The position numbers and the translations under genes were made by a program. A model generated the notes under the pieces. That model was not told where the DNA came from. It did not search any database and worked only from the letters and a program-made list of their open reading frames with translations. DNA of 64,000 bases from Achromobacter sp. Root83 (GTDB lineage Bacteria; Pseudomonadota; Gammaproteobacteria; Burkholderiales; Burkholderiaceae_B). Numbering within the stretch: position 1 is the first letter of the stretch; every line of letters starts with the position of its first letter. Where the stretch lies: contig NZ_LMIU01000003.1 of assembly GCF_001428845.1 (NCBI RefSeq), positions 5,243-69,242 on the forward strand, given 5' to 3'. Of the stretch, positions 62,834 through 64,000 are shown piece by piece.

Positions 62834-64000
62834 ATGTCAGCGCTGACCGGACTGAAGGTCCTGGAACTCGGCACGCTCATCGCCGGCCCCTTCGCCGCGC
62901 GCATCTTCGGCGAATTCGGCGCCGACGTCATCAAGGTGGAAACGCCGCACGGGCCGGACGGCACCGGCGGCGGCGATCCCATCCGCAGTTGGCGCCATCT
63001 GCACGAGGGCAATTCCCTGTGGTGGACGGTGCAGGCCCGCAACAAGCAATCCATCGCGCTCAATCTGAAAGACCCGCGCGCGCAGGAGATCGCCCGCAAG
63101 CTGGCGCTGGACGCCGACGTCGTGGTCGAGAACTACCGCCCCGGCGTGCTCGAGAAGTGGGGCTTGGGCTATGAGGCGCTGCGCGCCGTCAATCCCGCGC
63201 TCATCATGGTGCGCCTGTCGGGCTATGGACAGACCGGTCCGATGAAGGACCAGCCCGGCTTCGGCGCCATCGGCGAATCCATGGGCGGGCTGCGCTACGT
63301 GTCGGGCCACCCCGACCGTCCGCCGCTGCGGGTCGGCATATCGATCGGCGATTCCATCGCGGCGCTGCACGGCGTGATGGGCGCCATGATGGCGCTGCGC
63401 CATCGCGACGCCACCGGCGGACGCTGGAATGGCAAGGCCGGCGAGGAATCCCGGGCGGGGCAGGGCCAGATGGTGGACGTGGCGCTCTACGAAGCCGTGT
63501 TCAACATGATGGAAAGCCTGGTCCCCGAGTACGACGTGGCCGGCGTGGTGCGCGAACGCACCGGCGGCGCGCTGCCCGGCATCGTGCCCTCCAACACCTA
63601 CACCACCCGCGATGGGCAGAACATCGTGATCGCCGGCAACGGCGACGCGATCTTCCATCGCCTGATGCGCGCGATCGGCCGCGACGACCTCGCCGAAGAT
63701 CCGGATCTGGTGCGCAACGATGGCCGCGCGCGCCGCGTCGACGAGATCGACGGCGCCATCCAGCAATGGTGCGCGGGGCGCGGTATTGAAGCGGCGCTGG
63801 ACGTGCTCAAGAGCGCCGATGTGCCCGTGGGCAAGATCTACAGCGTGGCCGACATGTTCAGCGATCCGCAGTTCCTGGCGCGAGGCATGATCGAGCAGCA
63901 TCGCCTGGCCGACGGCAGTCCGGTCAAGCTGCCCGCGGTGGTTCCCAAGCTGTCGGAAACCCCTGGCCAGACGCGCTGGGTGGGCCCGAAATTAGGGGAA
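62834..64000 (+). CDS. CaiB/BaiF family CoA-transferase (3' end cut by window)
   Basis: 389 residues are visible from ATG 62834 (ribosome site GAGAGGAAG) to the window end. It has LKVLELGTLIAGPFAARIFG, GADVIKVETPHGPDGTG, DVVVENYRPGVLEKWGLG and QMVDVALYEAVFNMM with the candidate nucleophile aspartate. Compared with the family it carries an insertion of about a dozen residues (RWNGKAGEESRAGQ) before that motif. It lies 69 bases after recR but is unlikely to belong functionally. The C-terminus is outside the window. Confidence 0.88.
   Translation, partial: MSALTGLKVLELGTLIAGPFAARIFGEFGADVIKVETPHGPDGTGGGDPIRSWRHLHEGNSLWWTVQARNKQSIALNLKDPRAQEIARKLALDADVVVENYRPGVLEKWGLGYEALRAVNPALIMVRLSGYGQTGPMKDQPGFGAIGESMGGLRYVSGHPDRPPLRVGISIGDSIAALHGVMGAMMALRHRDATGGRWNGKAGEESRAGQGQMVDVALYEAVFNMMESLVPEYDVAGVVRERTGGALPGIVPSNTYTTRDGQNIVIAGNGDAIFHRLMRAIGRDDLAEDPDLVRNDGRARRVDEIDGAIQQWCAGRGIEAALDVLKSADVPVGKIYSVADMFSDPQFLARGMIEQHRLADGSPVKLPAVVPKLSETPGQTRWVGPKLGE

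Overview
The window looks like a piece of an Alcaligenaceae (Achromobacter/Bordetella-type) betaproteobacterial chromosome. It is very GC-rich, carries many Bug-type periplasmic receptors, and has a boxABC benzoyl-CoA pathway and a conserved dnaX-ybaB-recR block. This placement is inference from gene content and protein style; no database search was possible.

Layout. 1-1.5 kb: AT-richer end of an Rhs polymorphic toxin gene with a 121-residue tip, an overlapping candidate immunity gene whose 3' end looks frameshifted, and a decayed short ORF. 1.6-7 kb: housekeeping genes (Gfa-like protein, purC, a DUF5993-like small gene with an unusual DsbB, purE-purK, Sua5). 7-10.2 kb: pcaI-pcaJ-iclR and a Bug receptor. 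10.5-16.1 kb: an AapJ-like receptor, an IclR regulator and a four-gene operon of an arginase-family hydrolase plus a polar amino acid ABC transporter. 16.3-17.8 kb: a TPP-dependent enzyme. 17.9-31.2 kb: a benzoate island in two divergent arms. The minus arm is DUF4863-benzoate:CoA ligase-hydrolase-LivKHMGF; the plus arm is boxR-boxC-boxB-boxA. 31.3-42.3 kb: MaoC, an orphan DctP, glutaryl-CoA dehydrogenase, a second TPP enzyme with a divergent LysR gene, XerD, YbaK, a DJ-1/PfpI protein, AdhP, a ribbon-helix-helix protein and a PbpG-type peptidase. 42.6 kb: tRNA-Arg(CCT). 42.9-52.5 kb: a CoA-thioester catabolic cluster around a MarR regulator, with the same palindrome in front of three of its transcription units. 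52.5-58.9 kb: a small membrane protein and an AddB/AddA-like helicase-nuclease pair. 59.1-64 kb: 4.5S SRP RNA, dnaX, ybaB, recR and the start of a CaiB/BaiF CoA-transferase gene cut by the window end.

How the genes fit together. In the benzoate island, the Liv-type transporter and CoA ligase would import and activate an aromatic acid. BoxAB would epoxidise and BoxC would open the ring of benzoyl-CoA, under BoxR, whose likely TGCA operators are visible; boxD is not in the window. PcaIJ could feed 3-oxoadipate to the TCA cycle. The MarR cluster (acyl-CoA ligase, two enoyl-CoA hydratase family proteins, HMG-CoA-lyase-like aldolase, CoA-transferase, Bug receptor, nitronate-monooxygenase-like flavoenzyme, MFS transporter) has the logic of a complete uptake-activation-cleavage route for an unidentified acid and is the best candidate for an undescribed pathway. 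The arginase-family operon, whose enzyme lacks one canonical metal-binding histidine, is the second.
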